DNA of 64,000 nt from Eubacterium sp. (lineage in GTDB: Bacteria > Bacillota > Clostridia > Lachnospirales > Lachnospiraceae): contig JAFOIV010000078.1 in assembly GCA_017420535.1 (NCBI GenBank), positions 26,877 through 90,876 on the forward strand. Reading direction: 5' to 3'. The notes beneath the pieces were generated by a model. That model worked only from the letters and a program-made list of their open reading frames with translations, was not told where the DNA came from and did not search any database. Made by a program: the position numbers and the translations under genes. Shown piece after piece: positions 45,933 through 55,646 of the stretch. Each line of letters starts with the position of its first letter. The first letter of the stretch is position 1.

Positions 45933-46658
45933 TTATCTCCTGCTCATTATTTCTTCAGCAATTCCCAGCTGAGCCTTAGTATTAACTCCCAGGATCTCAT
46001 CAGTATCCTTCACTGGAGTAGCATTTACTTTCTTTCCTGCATCCTTGATTATATAAATAGTATCTGTAAGATAGTACTCTCCCTGTGCATTATCATTTTT
46101 AAGAAGAGCAAGGCTGCGGCTAAGATCAGCTGAATTAAATACATACATACCGGAATTGATCTCCTTGGTGAGTCTTTCCTTATCTGTACAATCCTTATCT
46201 TCTGTGATCTTAATAAAATCGCCACTATCATCTCTTATAATCCTGCCATATCCCTTTGGATCATCTAAAATGGCAGAAAGTACAGTTACACCGTTTCCTT
46301 CTTCCTTATGTGTATCATAAAGTTTTTTAAGAGTCTCACCCTTTATAAGTGGTGTATCTCCACAAAGGATAAGAGTGTCTCCATCGTTTCCGATAAAATC
46401 AGCAGCACACTTAACAGCATGACCTGTTCCAAGCTGCTCACTCTGCTCAACAATAGTAACATTTTCATCCTTTATCTCTTCTCTTACGAGATCACCTTTA
46501 TATCCAACGATAACACAGATATCTGTTGCTCCTGCCTGTCTTGCGTTATCAATTACATGTTTTACCATTGATTTATTACAAACCTTATGAAGAACCTTTG
46601 GAAGATCTGATTCCATACGTGTTCCTTTACCTGCAGCAAGTATAACTGTCTTAAGCAT
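45933..46658 (-). CDS. UDP-GlcNAc pyrophosphorylase, GlmU N-terminal domain only
   Basis: 241 residues from MLKTVILAAGKGTRM at 46658, preceded by AAAGGA; the longer frame to 46694 has no such site. LAAGKGTRM, the KVLHKV block, LGTGHAVKCA, LCGDTPLI and EINSGMYVF match the uridylyltransferase half of GlmU. The left-handed beta-helix acetyltransferase half (about 210 residues in full GlmU) is absent, and pth follows after 2 bp with no remnant between. It makes UDP-GlcNAc from UTP and GlcNAc-1-P for cell-wall synthesis. The acetyltransferase must be encoded elsewhere if this is the only GlmU. Confidence 0.88.
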   Translation of the reverse strand: MLKTVILAAGKGTRMESDLPKVLHKVCNKSMVKHVIDNARQAGATDICVIVGYKGDLVREEIKDENVTIVEQSEQLGTGHAVKCAADFIGNDGDTLILCGDTPLIKGETLKKLYDTHKEEGNGVTVLSAILDDPKGYGRIIRDDSGDFIKITEDKDCTDKERLTKEINSGMYVFNSADLSRSLALLKNDNAQGEYYLTDTIYIIKDAGKKVNATPVKDTDEILGVNTKAQLGIAEEIMSRR

Positions 46659-46719
46659 ATATATATTCCTTTCATTAAATGAATTTTTATCCATACTGAT
46701 TATACATGGTACAAATTAA

Positions 46720-46752
46720 AAACAGCTTTTTAATCGTTTCCAAAAGCTGTTT
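46720..46752 (-). terminator. Second hairpin terminator or attenuator before glmU
   Basis: AAACAGCTTTT pairs perfectly with AAAAGCTGTTT; on the minus strand TTTTTAATTT follows. It lies between the spoVG terminator and the glmU start, so it may be a leader attenuator of glmU or a back-up terminator. Confidence 0.55.
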
Positions 46753-46789
46753 AACCAAATGATACCTATGTCATTTTATTCTAATACAT

Positions 46790-46833
46790 ATAAAAAAGTC
46801 AACAAACACGGACAAAAGCCGTGCTTGTTGACT
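46790..46833 (-). terminator. Terminator of spoVG
   Basis: AGTCAACAA and CACGG pair with CCGTG and TTGTTGACT; on the minus strand six T follow. It is 21 bp downstream of the spoVG stop. Confidence 0.88.
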
Positions 46834-46853
46834 AAATTACTTTATCCTAATGT

Positions 46854-47120
46854 TTAGACTTCTTCTCCAGCGCTCTGTTCATATCTTGTTATGATCAGGT
46901 TCTGAATTGCTTCTCTTGTCTCAGAATTGATTGGATGAGCTATATCACGATATTCCCCATCTGAAGACTTACGACTTGGCATTGCGATAAATAATCCCTT
47001 GTCTCCTTCAATTACCTTAATATCATGAATAACAAATTCGTTATCGATAGTGATGGAAACCACCGCTCTCATCTTGCCTTCTTTAGTAATCTTTCGAACT
47101 CTAACATCTGTAATCTGCAT
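46854..47120 (-). CDS. spoVG: SpoVG, RNA/DNA-binding regulator
   Basis: 88 residues, typical length. [31 protein letters not shown] and [23 protein letters not shown] are the family's conserved blocks. SpoVG proteins are small regulators of division, envelope and sporulation genes in Firmicutes. AGGAGGGG lies before the ATG. A TATAAT on the minus strand at 47174-47169 overlaps the glgD stop and could be its promoter. It precedes the glmU-type gene, as in Bacillus. Confidence 0.96.
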   Translation of the reverse strand: MQITDVRVRKITKEGKMRAVVSITIDNEFVIHDIKVIEGDKGLFIAMPSRKSSDGEYRDIAHPINSETREAIQNLIITRYEQSAGEEV

Positions 47121-47169
47121 TTAAAACCCCTCCTAAATGTTGTCCCCACGCAATTTCTTTAAGCGTGAA

Positions 47170-48294
47170 TTATAATGTATATCTTAAATTCTGTTCTATC
47201 ACAATCTTTGGAATTCCATCTTTTCCTTCATGTATTGTATTAGCCTTGATCGTATCTCTTGATTCAACAATACAATTCTCGATATGGCAATTATCACCAA
47301 TATGTACATCGTTAAGAATGATTGAATTCTTGATAACGCAGTTGTTACCGATATAAACCTTCTTAAAGAGAATTGAATTTTCTACCTTACCATTAATAAT
47401 ACAACCACTTGATACAAGGCTGTTTGAAACATTTGCATTACAATTGTATTTAGCTGGTGGAAGATCTTCAACCTTACTAAATACTCCTGGCTGCTCACGG
47501 AAGAAATAATTTCTAACTTCCGGCTTAAGGAAATCCATATTTGTTCTGTAATAAGAATCAACTGAACCAATATTTCTCCAATATTTATCAATCTTATAAG
47601 CAAAGATCTTCTTTGAATGTCTATATCTTACAAGAATGTCTGTTACGAAATCAGTGCGTCCCTCTGCTGCAGCTGTTTCGAGAAGTTCAATAAGCTGACG
47701 TCTTCTTACTACATAAACACCGATAGAAGCAGTATGCGTCTGGGCTTCAAGAGGTTTTTCTTCAAAATCCTTTATCTGTCCTTTGTCATCTGTTCTTACT
47801 ACACCAAATCTCTTAATATCATCTTCTTCAGGAGAGATATCCTTTGTAACAACAGTAATATCTGCCCCTTTAGCGATATGAGCCTCAAGAACTTTATTAT
47901 AATCTAATTTATAAACTCCATCACCAGATGCAATAACTACATATGGTTCATGGGCATTTTTAAGGAATGAGATGTTCTGATAAAGTGCATCTGCTGTTCC
48001 TTTATACCAATAACTATTTTCTGATGTAATTGTTGGAGTAAAAACGAAAAGACCACCCTGTTTTCTACCAAAATCCCACCACTTAGATGAATTAAGATGT
48101 TCATTTAAGCTTCTTGAATTGTACTGAGTAAATACAGCAACCTTCTGAATATGAGAATTAGTCATATTGGAAAGGGCGAAGTCAATTGCTCTATAGCATC
48201 CAGCAATTGGCATAGCTGCCACAGCTCTCTTATTTGAAAGCTTTCCCATGAGATTATTGTTGCCACCTGCTAAAATAATACCTATCGCTCTCAT
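47170..48294 (-). CDS. glgD: ADP-glucose pyrophosphorylase-like subunit GlgD
   Basis: 374 residues from the ATG at 48294, with AGGTGA 6 bp upstream. The N-terminal IILAGGNNNLMGKLSNKRAV departs from the GlgC consensus GGxGxRLxxLT, as expected for GlgD, the regulatory, largely non-catalytic partner. A left-handed beta-helix C-terminus follows (VENSILFKKVYIGNNCVI). GlgD forms a heterotetramer with GlgC and sets its activity in Firmicutes. It starts one base after the glgC stop. Confidence 0.94.
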   Translation of the reverse strand: MRAIGIILAGGNNNLMGKLSNKRAVAAMPIAGCYRAIDFALSNMTNSHIQKVAVFTQYNSRSLNEHLNSSKWWDFGRKQGGLFVFTPTITSENSYWYKGTADALYQNISFLKNAHEPYVVIASGDGVYKLDYNKVLEAHIAKGADITVVTKDISPEEDDIKRFGVVRTDDKGQIKDFEEKPLEAQTHTASIGVYVVRRRQLIELLETAAAEGRTDFVTDILVRYRHSKKIFAYKIDKYWRNIGSVDSYYRTNMDFLKPEVRNYFFREQPGVFSKVEDLPPAKYNCNANVSNSLVSSGCIINGKVENSILFKKVYIGNNCVIKNSIILNDVHIGDNCHIENCIVESRDTIKANTIHEGKDGIPKIVIEQNLRYTL

Positions 48295-48295
48295 T

Positions 48296-49564
48296 TTATT
48301 CACCTGCCTTTATTATGCTGCAACCACTTTCAAGTATTCCACCCGGATATTCATCTGCTGTGGTCTCTCCAATAATTGCTGTATTCTTTCCAATTGTTAC
48401 ATCGTCAGGTATTACAGACTTTTCACCTACTGTGACAAGTCCAAATGAATAAATGTGTGGAGCGAAATCATTTGGCTTTTCTTCGCCAACGCCCATCTTT
48501 ACTCTTGAGCCGACCTTTACTTCTTCTGCAATGATCGCCTTATCTATCTCTGTGCCATATCCAATCTGAGCATTATTCATAATGATTGAATTTCTTATCT
48601 TGGCACCCTTACCAATGATTACGCCTGAACCTATGATAGATTTCTCAACATCACCATAGATTTCTGAGCCTTCACCTATGATACTCTTAACAACCTTGCT
48701 ATCCTCAGCTATGTACTGTGGTGGAAGATTGTCACTCTTTGTAAATATTCTCCAGAATTCTTCATAAAGATTGAATTCAGGAATGAGTTCGATCAGATCC
48801 CTGTTAGCCTCCCAATATGAACCGAGAGTTCCAACATCCTTCCAATAACCCTTGAAGTCATATGCACAAATCTTCTTTCCCTCATCATGAATATGAGGAA
48901 TAATGTGCTTTCCAAAATCACATGAAGGTACATCTTTCATCTCAAGGAGAGCCTTCTTAAGAACTGGCCAACTAAAGATGTAAATACCCATTGATGCCTT
49001 GTTACTACGAGGTTTTTCAGGCTTTTCTTCAAATTCCTGAACAATTCCCTTTTCATCTGTAATAACAATACCAAATCTGCTTGCTTCCTCGATTGGAACC
49101 TGATAAGTAGCAAGCGTGACATCTGCATGTGATGATTTGTGGAAATCGAGCATGACTTCGTAATCCATCTTGTATATATGGTCACCTGAAAGTATAAGTA
49201 CATAATCTGGATTATAGTACTCCATATACTCAAGATTCTGGTAAATAGCATTGGCTGTTCCAGTATACCACTGGCTGTTTCCACTCTTTTCATATGGTGG
49301 AAGAACAGTTACACCTCCAAAATTACGATCAAGATCCCATGGCATACCTATTCCGATATGCTGATTAAGTCTCAGCGGTCTGTACTGTGTAAGTACACCA
49401 ACTGTATCAACCCCTGAATTGATACAATTACTGAGAGGGAAATCAATGATCTTGTATTTACCACCAAAAGCAACTGCTGGTTTAGCAAGCTTAGATGTCA
49501 GTACACCAAGACGGCTGCCCTGGCCCCCTGCAAGGAGCATTGCTATCATTTCCTTTTTAATCAT
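48296..49564 (-). CDS. glgC: Glucose-1-phosphate adenylyltransferase (ADP-glucose pyrophosphorylase)
   Basis: 422 residues. [27 protein letters not shown] is the nucleotide-binding signature, followed by [24 protein letters not shown] and the EKPxxP-type [12 protein letters not shown] motif. A beta-helix C-terminal domain completes it. It makes ADP-glucose from glucose-1-P and ATP, the committed step of glycogen synthesis. AAAGGGG lies upstream. glgD follows directly. No glgA or glgB gene is in the window. Confidence 0.96.
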   Translation of the reverse strand: MIKKEMIAMLLAGGQGSRLGVLTSKLAKPAVAFGGKYKIIDFPLSNCINSGVDTVGVLTQYRPLRLNQHIGIGMPWDLDRNFGGVTVLPPYEKSGNSQWYTGTANAIYQNLEYMEYYNPDYVLILSGDHIYKMDYEVMLDFHKSSHADVTLATYQVPIEEASRFGIVITDEKGIVQEFEEKPEKPRSNKASMGIYIFSWPVLKKALLEMKDVPSCDFGKHIIPHIHDEGKKICAYDFKGYWKDVGTLGSYWEANRDLIELIPEFNLYEEFWRIFTKSDNLPPQYIAEDSKVVKSIIGEGSEIYGDVEKSIIGSGVIIGKGAKIRNSIIMNNAQIGYGTEIDKAIIAEEVKVGSRVKMGVGEEKPNDFAPHIYSFGLVTVGEKSVIPDDVTIGKNTAIIGETTADEYPGGILESGCSIIKAGE

Positions 49565-49597
49565 ATAATGTCACCCCTTTTAGCAATAGTTTCTACT

Positions 49598-49606
49598 ATT
49601 ATATCA
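49598..49606 (-). promoter_or_regulatory. Extended -10 promoter of glgCD
   Basis: The minus strand reads TGATATAAT, a perfect extended -10 box, about 34 bp ahead of the glgC start codon. The -35 region is weak (TTTTAT). Confidence 0.5.
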
Positions 49607-49939
49607 TAAATGCATCAAGGATAAAACACTTTTTAGACACATTTACGAAAATAAAATATAAATACCACTTCAAATTATACAATTATTACTATCATTTATC
49701 CACTACATATTTTTCGGGAAGAAAAAATTTATATATAATAAAAGTTTCCATATTGTCTGTTTTGTACAGAAGATCCATTTTTGCAACCGTTTTCATTTTA
49801 CGAGTAAGCGATTGTCTAACAGTTTCCCCAGTCTGATCTTTGTAAAATGCGTATATTTATCATAAAAAATTTACAATATTTTTTTATATTTGATCATATT
49901 TTTATTTTTTATTTTTGTATGTGAACAAAATACGAAATC
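49607..49939. other. Long AT-rich gap upstream of glgC with a cre-like site
   Basis: No gene is visible in this stretch. At 49781-49796 TTGCAACCGTTTTCAT matches the cre consensus at all positions but one (C for the purine in AARCG). It is about 175 bp upstream of the predicted glgC promoter. Catabolite control of glycogen synthesis is plausible, but one-mismatch matches in AT-rich DNA are not rare. Confidence 0.3.
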
Positions 49940-49974
49940 AAAAAAGCCCCTACGATTTAACTCGTAGGAGCCTT
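49940..49974 (-). terminator. Terminator of the SPFH/NfeD operon
   Basis: CCTACGA pairs with TCGTAGG, extended by AAGG and CTTT at the base; the minus strand ends in TTTTTT. It is 14 bp after the SPFH stop. Confidence 0.85.
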
Positions 49975-49987
49975 AAATATCTGATCA

Positions 49988-51070
49988 TTATTCAAATTTA
50001 AATGTTGAATCAGTTTCTGTAAAGAAAGGTTCTTCAGTTACTTCCTCTTTTTTTTCAACTGGAGCAGCTACCTCTGCCTCTGGTGCTGCTTTAACTATTT
50101 CAGAATCATCAGCCTTTTCCTTTGATGCAGCTACTGTTTCTGTTAATGCTGATGCAAGGCTTGTGATATCGGCAATGTTTGATGGAACAATAAGCTTTGT
50201 AGCTCTGCCATTTGCAACCTTTGCAAGAGTCTCATAACTCTTGATTGTAAGAACTTCTTTTGTAGGTGCTGAAATATTAAGTGCCTTAATACCATCAGCT
50301 GTAGCCTGCTGTACCTTTACGATAGCTTCAGCTTCACCGTTTGCTCTCTGGATTGCTGCTTCTCTATCGGCTTCAGCTGCAAGGATTGCTGCCTGCTTCT
50401 TAGCTTCAGCTGCGAGGATTGCTGACTGCTTATCAGCTTCTGCACGAAGGATCTTAGCTTCCTTCTGACCTTCTGATACAAGGATTGCTGACTTCTTTTC
50501 ACCTTCTGCTCTGATGATCTGCTCACGTCTTTCACGTTCAGCTTTCATCTGCTTCTCCATGGCTTCCTGAATAGCTGCAGGAGGGATGATATTCTTTAAT
50601 TCTACACGTGTTACTTTGATTCCCCATGGGTCTGTAACCTTATCAAGTGTAGCTCTCATCTGAGTGTTGATTGTTTCTCTTGATGTAAGTGTCTGGTCAA
50701 GTTCAAGATCACCAATGATGTTACGAAGTGTTGTAGCTGTTAAGTTCTCAATAGCAGCCAGTGGATTTTCAACACCATAGCAGTAAAGCTTTGGGTCTAC
50801 GATCTGGAAGAAAAGAACTGTATCAATTCTCATTGTAACGTTATCTTTTGTGATAACTGGCTGTGGTGGGAAGTCTGCTACCTGCTCCTTAAGTGAAACA
50901 CGTCTTGCAACCTTATCAACGATAGGCATTAAGAAATGTACACCTACTGACCATGTTCCCTGATATGTACCAAGTCTTTCAATAACATAGGCATTTGCCT
51001 GTTTTACTACTCTGATCGTACTAGCAAGTACGATTACAACGAGTATAAGTAAGATAATAAGTGCTGGCAT
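49988..51070 (-). CDS. SPFH/band-7 (stomatin, QmcA-like) membrane protein
   Basis: 360 residues. One N-terminal membrane segment (about 3-20) is followed by the SPFH domain (VKQANAYVIERLGTYQGTW through WGIKVTRVELKNI) and a long coiled coil with alanine/glutamate-rich repeats (AEAKKQAAILAAEADREAA, about 170-250). Such proteins form membrane-associated oligomers that organise microdomains and proteases. The acidic tail (about 300-360) is variable. AAGGAGG precedes the ATG. An NfeD-type gene lies 37 bp upstream, the usual partner. Confidence 0.93.
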   Translation of the reverse strand: MPALIILLILVVIVLASTIRVVKQANAYVIERLGTYQGTWSVGVHFLMPIVDKVARRVSLKEQVADFPPQPVITKDNVTMRIDTVLFFQIVDPKLYCYGVENPLAAIENLTATTLRNIIGDLELDQTLTSRETINTQMRATLDKVTDPWGIKVTRVELKNIIPPAAIQEAMEKQMKAERERREQIIRAEGEKKSAILVSEGQKEAKILRAEADKQSAILAAEAKKQAAILAAEADREAAIQRANGEAEAIVKVQQATADGIKALNISAPTKEVLTIKSYETLAKVANGRATKLIVPSNIADITSLASALTETVAASKEKADDSEIVKAAPEAEVAAPVEKKEEVTEEPFFTETDSTFKFE

Positions 51071-51107
51071 AAAAATTTTTCCTCCTTAATTCAATACCTT
51101 ATATATT

Positions 51108-51548
51108 TTATGCTTTTTTTACAATAAGTTTAGTCCCCTGTATGGCAGTGACCACAACTTTTGTGTTTGATGATATTTTAGAACCATCCTGTGAAACTGC
51201 ATGCCATTCAACATCTCCGATCTTAATCTGACCAACGTTCTTGTCATTATCAATTTCAGTTATAGTTAAGAATGTCTGCCCCACATAACCTTCAGCATTT
51301 GTCAATTCTGTATGTGTATTGATCCTCTTTTTTGTATATGGTCTTAATACAACCAAGAAGATAACAGAGCAAATGATAAAACTTATAAGCTGTGCATATA
51401 TATCTGCGCCGAAGAATGCAATTATGGAACTTATCAATGCACTGATCGCAAACCAGATAGAAGTCAGCCCAACGGATATCATTTCCGCAACCACAAGAAG
51501 TGCAAATACCCCAAGCCAGATGGTTCCAGCTAGTACCGGACCGCTCAT
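51108..51548 (-). CDS. NfeD-like membrane protein
   Basis: 146 residues. About three membrane segments (8-80) are followed by an OB-fold domain (about 85-146) with GYVGQTFLTITEIDNDKNVG and GTKLIVKKA, the short NfeD type. It pairs with SPFH proteins such as the next gene. AAGGAGGT lies before the ATG. Confidence 0.9.
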   Translation of the reverse strand: MSGPVLAGTIWLGVFALLVVAEMISVGLTSIWFAISALISSIIAFFGADIYAQLISFIICSVIFLVVLRPYTKKRINTHTELTNAEGYVGQTFLTITEIDNDKNVGQIKIGDVEWHAVSQDGSKISSNTKVVVTAIQGTKLIVKKA

Positions 51549-51598
51549 ATACTCTACCTCCTTTTTATATTGTCGGATATTATTATCCAGCTATTTAC

Positions 51599-51636
51599 AA
51601 AGAGCCTGAAACAATCACCTGTTTCAGACTCTTTTA
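51599..51636 (-). terminator. Terminator of the aconitase-family gene
   Basis: CTGAAACA pairs with TGTTTCAG, with AAAGAG/CTCTTT outside. It is 37 bp after the stop at 51673 and ahead of the NfeD gene. The T run on the minus strand is weak. Confidence 0.65.
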
Positions 51637-51672
51637 GTATACAATATAAACTATAGAGTTTTAAGAGTAATT

Positions 51673-53952
51673 TTATGCACGATAATAATTAATTAAGCAG
51701 CCTTTTGCTATGATATCTCTTTCTGCATCTGTGAGATCTCCAAGTTTAAGTGAAAGCTCCTTCATATCCTTATTAACTACATATGCTTTGATAACTTCTG
51801 TCTTATTTAATACTGCTTCTCTGATACCAGGAACGAATACATAATCATCATTATCAAAGGCAAAATCCTCATCAAGTACAAATGGAAGCATACCCCAGTT
51901 GATAAGGTTAGAACGATATCTCTTTGTTGCATATTCCTTTGCGATATTTGCCCATCCGCCAAGAACCTTCTGGCAGCTTGCAGCCTGCTCACGGGCTGAA
52001 CCATCCCCTGGCTTTATCGCATAAATTGTGCTTCCGTATCCTGTATTTTCACAATTAACGCCTTCAAACTTAGCTTTGATAGCTTCCATAACAGGCTTCA
52101 TAGTTTCATCTGACTTACCAAAGCATGTTCCCGCTTCTCTAGCTCTCTCAACTACCTGAATTGCTTTAGCTCTTCCAACGTATTCTGGATCCTTACGTGA
52201 AAGTGTAAACTCAGCAAGACCAAGTGGATTTGATCTATATGATGATGTTTCACCTGAAGGAATAAGTTCATCTGTTGTTGTAACTGGATCAGTGATAACT
52301 GATGCAACCTTAAGGAGAAGATTGTCTGTAAGAGCAACCATCTCAGGCCAGTCCTTGATATTTGGTCCAAGCTTTAATTCTGCATTCTTATCTGCTTTGC
52401 CCCATCCATTATAAACTCTGTTATCATAGATATTCTTATCAAAGAAATATGATGGATGTGTATATTCACAATCAATTTCTGTTGCTGCTGTAAGGAATCC
52501 CTTATTAACTGCTGTAGCCGCAATAGATCTGGCATCCATAAGAGCAACTGAAGCGATCTGTCCGCTCTGGATCTTAGAACCTTCTCTGTTAGGGAAGTTT
52601 CTGGTTGAATGTCTGATACTAAAGGCATTGTTAGCTGGAGTATCGCCTGCACCAAAGCAAGGTCCGCAGAATGCAGTCTTTACAATAGCACCTGTCTCAA
52701 GGAGTTCAGCCATCTTGCCATTCTTAGCAAGCTGCATCATGATAGGTGTACTTGCAGGATATACTGAAAGTGTAAATTCATCATTTCCGATAAAATGATT
52801 CTTTAAGATATCTGCTGCATCACAGATGTTTTCATATCCACCACCTGCACAACCAGCAATGATACCCTGATCAACATAAAGCTTTCCATCTCTTACCTTA
52901 TCTGTAAGCTTAAAGTCTACATTTCCTGTAAGCTGTTTCTTACCAGCTTCTTCAACATCATGAAGGATGTCTGAAAGGTTAGCCTTTAATTCTTCGATAG
53001 TATATACGTTACTTGGGTGGAATGGCATTGCGATCATTGGCTTGATCTTTGCAAGATCCACATATACAAGGCCGTCATAATAAGCAACAGCTCCTGGATT
53101 AAGCTCTTTATATGCTTCTGGTCTGTAATGAATGTCGTACCACTTCTTTGTCTCATCATCTGTCTTCCAGATTGATGAAAGGCATGTGGTTTCTGTTGTC
53201 ATTACATCTATTCCGATACGGTAATCTGCTGAAAGTTTATCTACACCTGGTCCAACAAATTCCATTACCTTATTCTTTACATAACCTGCTTTAAATGTTG
53301 CCCCAATAAGAGCAAGAGCTACGTCCTGAGGACCAACTCCCTTAACAGGTTCATTGTCAAGATAGATAGCTACAACGCCAGGTCTCTTAACATCATATGT
53401 TCTTCCGAGAAGCTGCTTAGCAAGTTCTCCGCCACCTTCTCCAATAGCCATGGTACCAAGTGCACCATATCTTGTATGGCTGTCTGAACCAAGGATCATA
53501 GCTCCACATTCTGCAAGCTCTTCACGAGCAAACTGATGGATTACAGCCTGGTGAGGTGGTACATAGATTCCACCGTACTTCTTTGCAGCTGAAAGACCAA
53601 ACATATGGTCATCTTCATTTATAGTTCCACCTACGGCACAAAGTGAATTGTGGCAGTTTGTAAGTACATAAGGTATAGGGAATTCTGTAAGTCCTGATGC
53701 CCTGGCTGTCTGGATAATACCAACAAATGTGATATCATGGGATGTCATTTTATCAAACTTGATCATAAGATCATCCATATTATCAGCTGTATTATGCTTC
53801 TCTAAAATTCCATAAGCCATGGTATTCTTTAATGCTTCTTCTTTTGAAACATTGATACCTTTTTGCTTAAGTACTGCGTCAGCGTCACCATTATCTGGTA
53901 CGATTTCTGTGCCATTTAAAAGATATGCACCTGTGTCGTAAAGTTTTAACAT
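51673..53952 (-). CDS. Aconitase-superfamily hydratase (YbhJ-like)
   Basis: 759 residues from [14 protein letters not shown] at 53952, with AGGAGG upstream; the track of the frame to 54003 has no such site. Cysteines of a [4Fe-4S] cluster are visible in [13 protein letters not shown] and [31 protein letters not shown] is the aconitase-type signature, and a swivelling C-terminal domain is present. Length and pattern resemble the uncharacterised E. coli YbhJ group more than classic AcnA/AcnB or LeuC. Substrate is unknown. It stands alone with its own terminator and no citrate synthase gene nearby. Confidence 0.85.
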   Translation of the reverse strand: MLKLYDTGAYLLNGTEIVPDNGDADAVLKQKGINVSKEEALKNTMAYGILEKHNTADNMDDLMIKFDKMTSHDITFVGIIQTARASGLTEFPIPYVLTNCHNSLCAVGGTINEDDHMFGLSAAKKYGGIYVPPHQAVIHQFAREELAECGAMILGSDSHTRYGALGTMAIGEGGGELAKQLLGRTYDVKRPGVVAIYLDNEPVKGVGPQDVALALIGATFKAGYVKNKVMEFVGPGVDKLSADYRIGIDVMTTETTCLSSIWKTDDETKKWYDIHYRPEAYKELNPGAVAYYDGLVYVDLAKIKPMIAMPFHPSNVYTIEELKANLSDILHDVEEAGKKQLTGNVDFKLTDKVRDGKLYVDQGIIAGCAGGGYENICDAADILKNHFIGNDEFTLSVYPASTPIMMQLAKNGKMAELLETGAIVKTAFCGPCFGAGDTPANNAFSIRHSTRNFPNREGSKIQSGQIASVALMDARSIAATAVNKGFLTAATEIDCEYTHPSYFFDKNIYDNRVYNGWGKADKNAELKLGPNIKDWPEMVALTDNLLLKVASVITDPVTTTDELIPSGETSSYRSNPLGLAEFTLSRKDPEYVGRAKAIQVVERAREAGTCFGKSDETMKPVMEAIKAKFEGVNCENTGYGSTIYAIKPGDGSAREQAASCQKVLGGWANIAKEYATKRYRSNLINWGMLPFVLDEDFAFDNDDYVFVPGIREAVLNKTEVIKAYVVNKDMKELSLKLGDLTDAERDIIAKGCLINYYRA

Positions 53953-54010
53953 CTTATTTCCTCCTGATTTTTGCATTAAGCTTTTAACATAATAGCATAT
54001 CAAAGAAATA

Positions 54011-54054
54011 AAGAAAAGCTATGAATATAAAACAATATTCACAGCTTTTCTTTG
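54011..54054 (-). terminator. Terminator after the 54118-55644 gene
   Basis: AAAGAAAAGCT pairs with AGCTTTTCTTT, with TGAATAT/ATATTCA inside; T-rich on the minus strand. It ends the two-gene set that starts at 56438. Confidence 0.75.
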
Positions 54055-54117
54055 TAATCATGTTAAATTTTTTTCCAACATCTATATTTTAAAGGATATA
54101 AGATGTTTTATCATGCT

Positions 54118-55644
54118 TTATTCTATTCCATACATTCTGATCAGTCTTTCATACTCTGTGATATCTGATCTGTTTTTAAAATAATAATTGTTTAAACTGC
54201 CATTTATTTCTTCAGAAACTTTTTTAAAATTTGCTTCATCTGAATCATTTCCGTCGACCTTATATGTCACCTTGTCGCCTTTTTTAATCGAAACAGCAGT
54301 CTTTTCCTGAGTCCATTTGCCCTTTTCAAACTTAAGCAGCTGATAAAGCTTTGCACTGTCAGCATCCTTTACGGGAATAGAACCTGAGATGATCACCTTG
54401 TTATCTTCTGTTATTCCATAATACTGGAACACACCGGTAAATACCACTTTAGATCCGTCATAGGTAAAAACATATGCAACGCTGATATAAGAAAGAATAA
54501 GTTCCGGAACATTGTCCCCATCAAGATCTGCAAGACATATTTCATCAGGCTTATAATTATCTACCTTAACTGTAGATGAATCGAAATAATCTCCGATCTT
54601 AACTCCCTTTGAAACATCATTTTTCAAATTCTGTTCCCAGTTCTTCATATATTCAACATATGCATCCATCCATGGCTGGTGGATGATATCCTGGATCTCT
54701 TTGTCGTCTATATCATCTCCATAGTAATCCTTTAAATTATTATAAATATTCTTAAGATTCTTAAAATCTCCTGCCGCAGCATATTCCTTAGCTTTTTCTA
54801 TATAATATTTTTCACCTTCGTCATAAGCTTTATTATAAAGTTCTAAGAACTTTTTCTTATAACCTTTAAATGAATCATCATTTTCGTACCAGTTTATATC
54901 TGACTTAAGAAGACCTAAGGCACTAAAATAATCCTTTTCATCGATGTATCCCTGTGCCATCTTTAATTCTTCATTATAAAGGCTGTCATAATAAAGCTTA
55001 TTCTCAACCTCTAAGATTTTTGAGGAATGGATCCTTGAAGCTTCTAATATATATGTGTAAGCTCGCATTTCCTCATATGATATCTTGCCATCAATGTAAG
55101 ACGTATACTTTTTTTCAAGCTTGTCATCTAAATAATTTTCAATTAATTCAGAATAATCACTCTTAAAATCTGTATAGAAATAATCATCTACACCATCATA
55201 AACTCTATAAATATCATTTACTGTCTTTACATCATTATAATCATAATTGCCATCCTTAGAGGCTTTAGCTTTGCTGCTTATAAATCTGTCCAGCTCGATC
55301 GCATTTATTCTCGCAAATGCATCTGCAGTAATTCCCTTAAATGATTTAAGATTCTCTACACAAAGAAGAACTTTTCTTGCTTCACCATAGCTCATGTTTC
55401 CATCAATATACTGATTAGTAACATAAACTATATAATCTTTTAAATCTCCTTCGAATTTCTCCTTCTGACTATCATTAAATTCATTTATATACTGTTTTGC
55501 TTTTCTGGCCTGGCCTTCCTGAACTAACTTAAACGCCTTGGCTCTGTTTGCCAAAGGTACCAATACTGAAAACAGGACGATCAAAGCAACAACTGTAATG
55601 ATCATGCCTACAACGCCAAGCAATGCATTTTTCTTGTTATTCAT
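54118..55644 (-). CDS. Membrane-anchored helical-repeat protein, unknown function
   Basis: 508 residues from the ATG at 55644, with AAGGAGG upstream. One membrane segment (about 8-29) anchors a long helical region with TPR-like spacing (about 35-330; alternating Ala, Tyr and Lys-rich helices). A C-terminal beta domain has the FG-GAP-like LADLDGDNVPELILSYISV (about 385-403). I recognise no named family. Starts 2 bp after the upstream gene's stop, so the two are coupled and likely form a complex at the outer face of the membrane. Confidence 0.75.
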   Translation of the reverse strand: MNNKKNALLGVVGMIITVVALIVLFSVLVPLANRAKAFKLVQEGQARKAKQYINEFNDSQKEKFEGDLKDYIVYVTNQYIDGNMSYGEARKVLLCVENLKSFKGITADAFARINAIELDRFISSKAKASKDGNYDYNDVKTVNDIYRVYDGVDDYFYTDFKSDYSELIENYLDDKLEKKYTSYIDGKISYEEMRAYTYILEASRIHSSKILEVENKLYYDSLYNEELKMAQGYIDEKDYFSALGLLKSDINWYENDDSFKGYKKKFLELYNKAYDEGEKYYIEKAKEYAAAGDFKNLKNIYNNLKDYYGDDIDDKEIQDIIHQPWMDAYVEYMKNWEQNLKNDVSKGVKIGDYFDSSTVKVDNYKPDEICLADLDGDNVPELILSYISVAYVFTYDGSKVVFTGVFQYYGITEDNKVIISGSIPVKDADSAKLYQLLKFEKGKWTQEKTAVSIKKGDKVTYKVDGNDSDEANFKKVSEEINGSLNNYYFKNRSDITEYERLIRMYGIE

Positions 55645-55646
55645 GA

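Noticed and set aside
45900-45960. Frameshift that would split a full-length GlmU
   Set aside because: The next gene is an intact pth 2 bp away and no beta-helix hexapeptide pattern is visible in other frames, so it is a true single-domain gene at this place.
52374-52655. Second minus-strand frame (93 codons, Gln/Leu-rich) in the hydratase gene
   Set aside because: Same-strand, shifted-frame shadow of the aconitase-family gene; composition is typical of a frame shift product.
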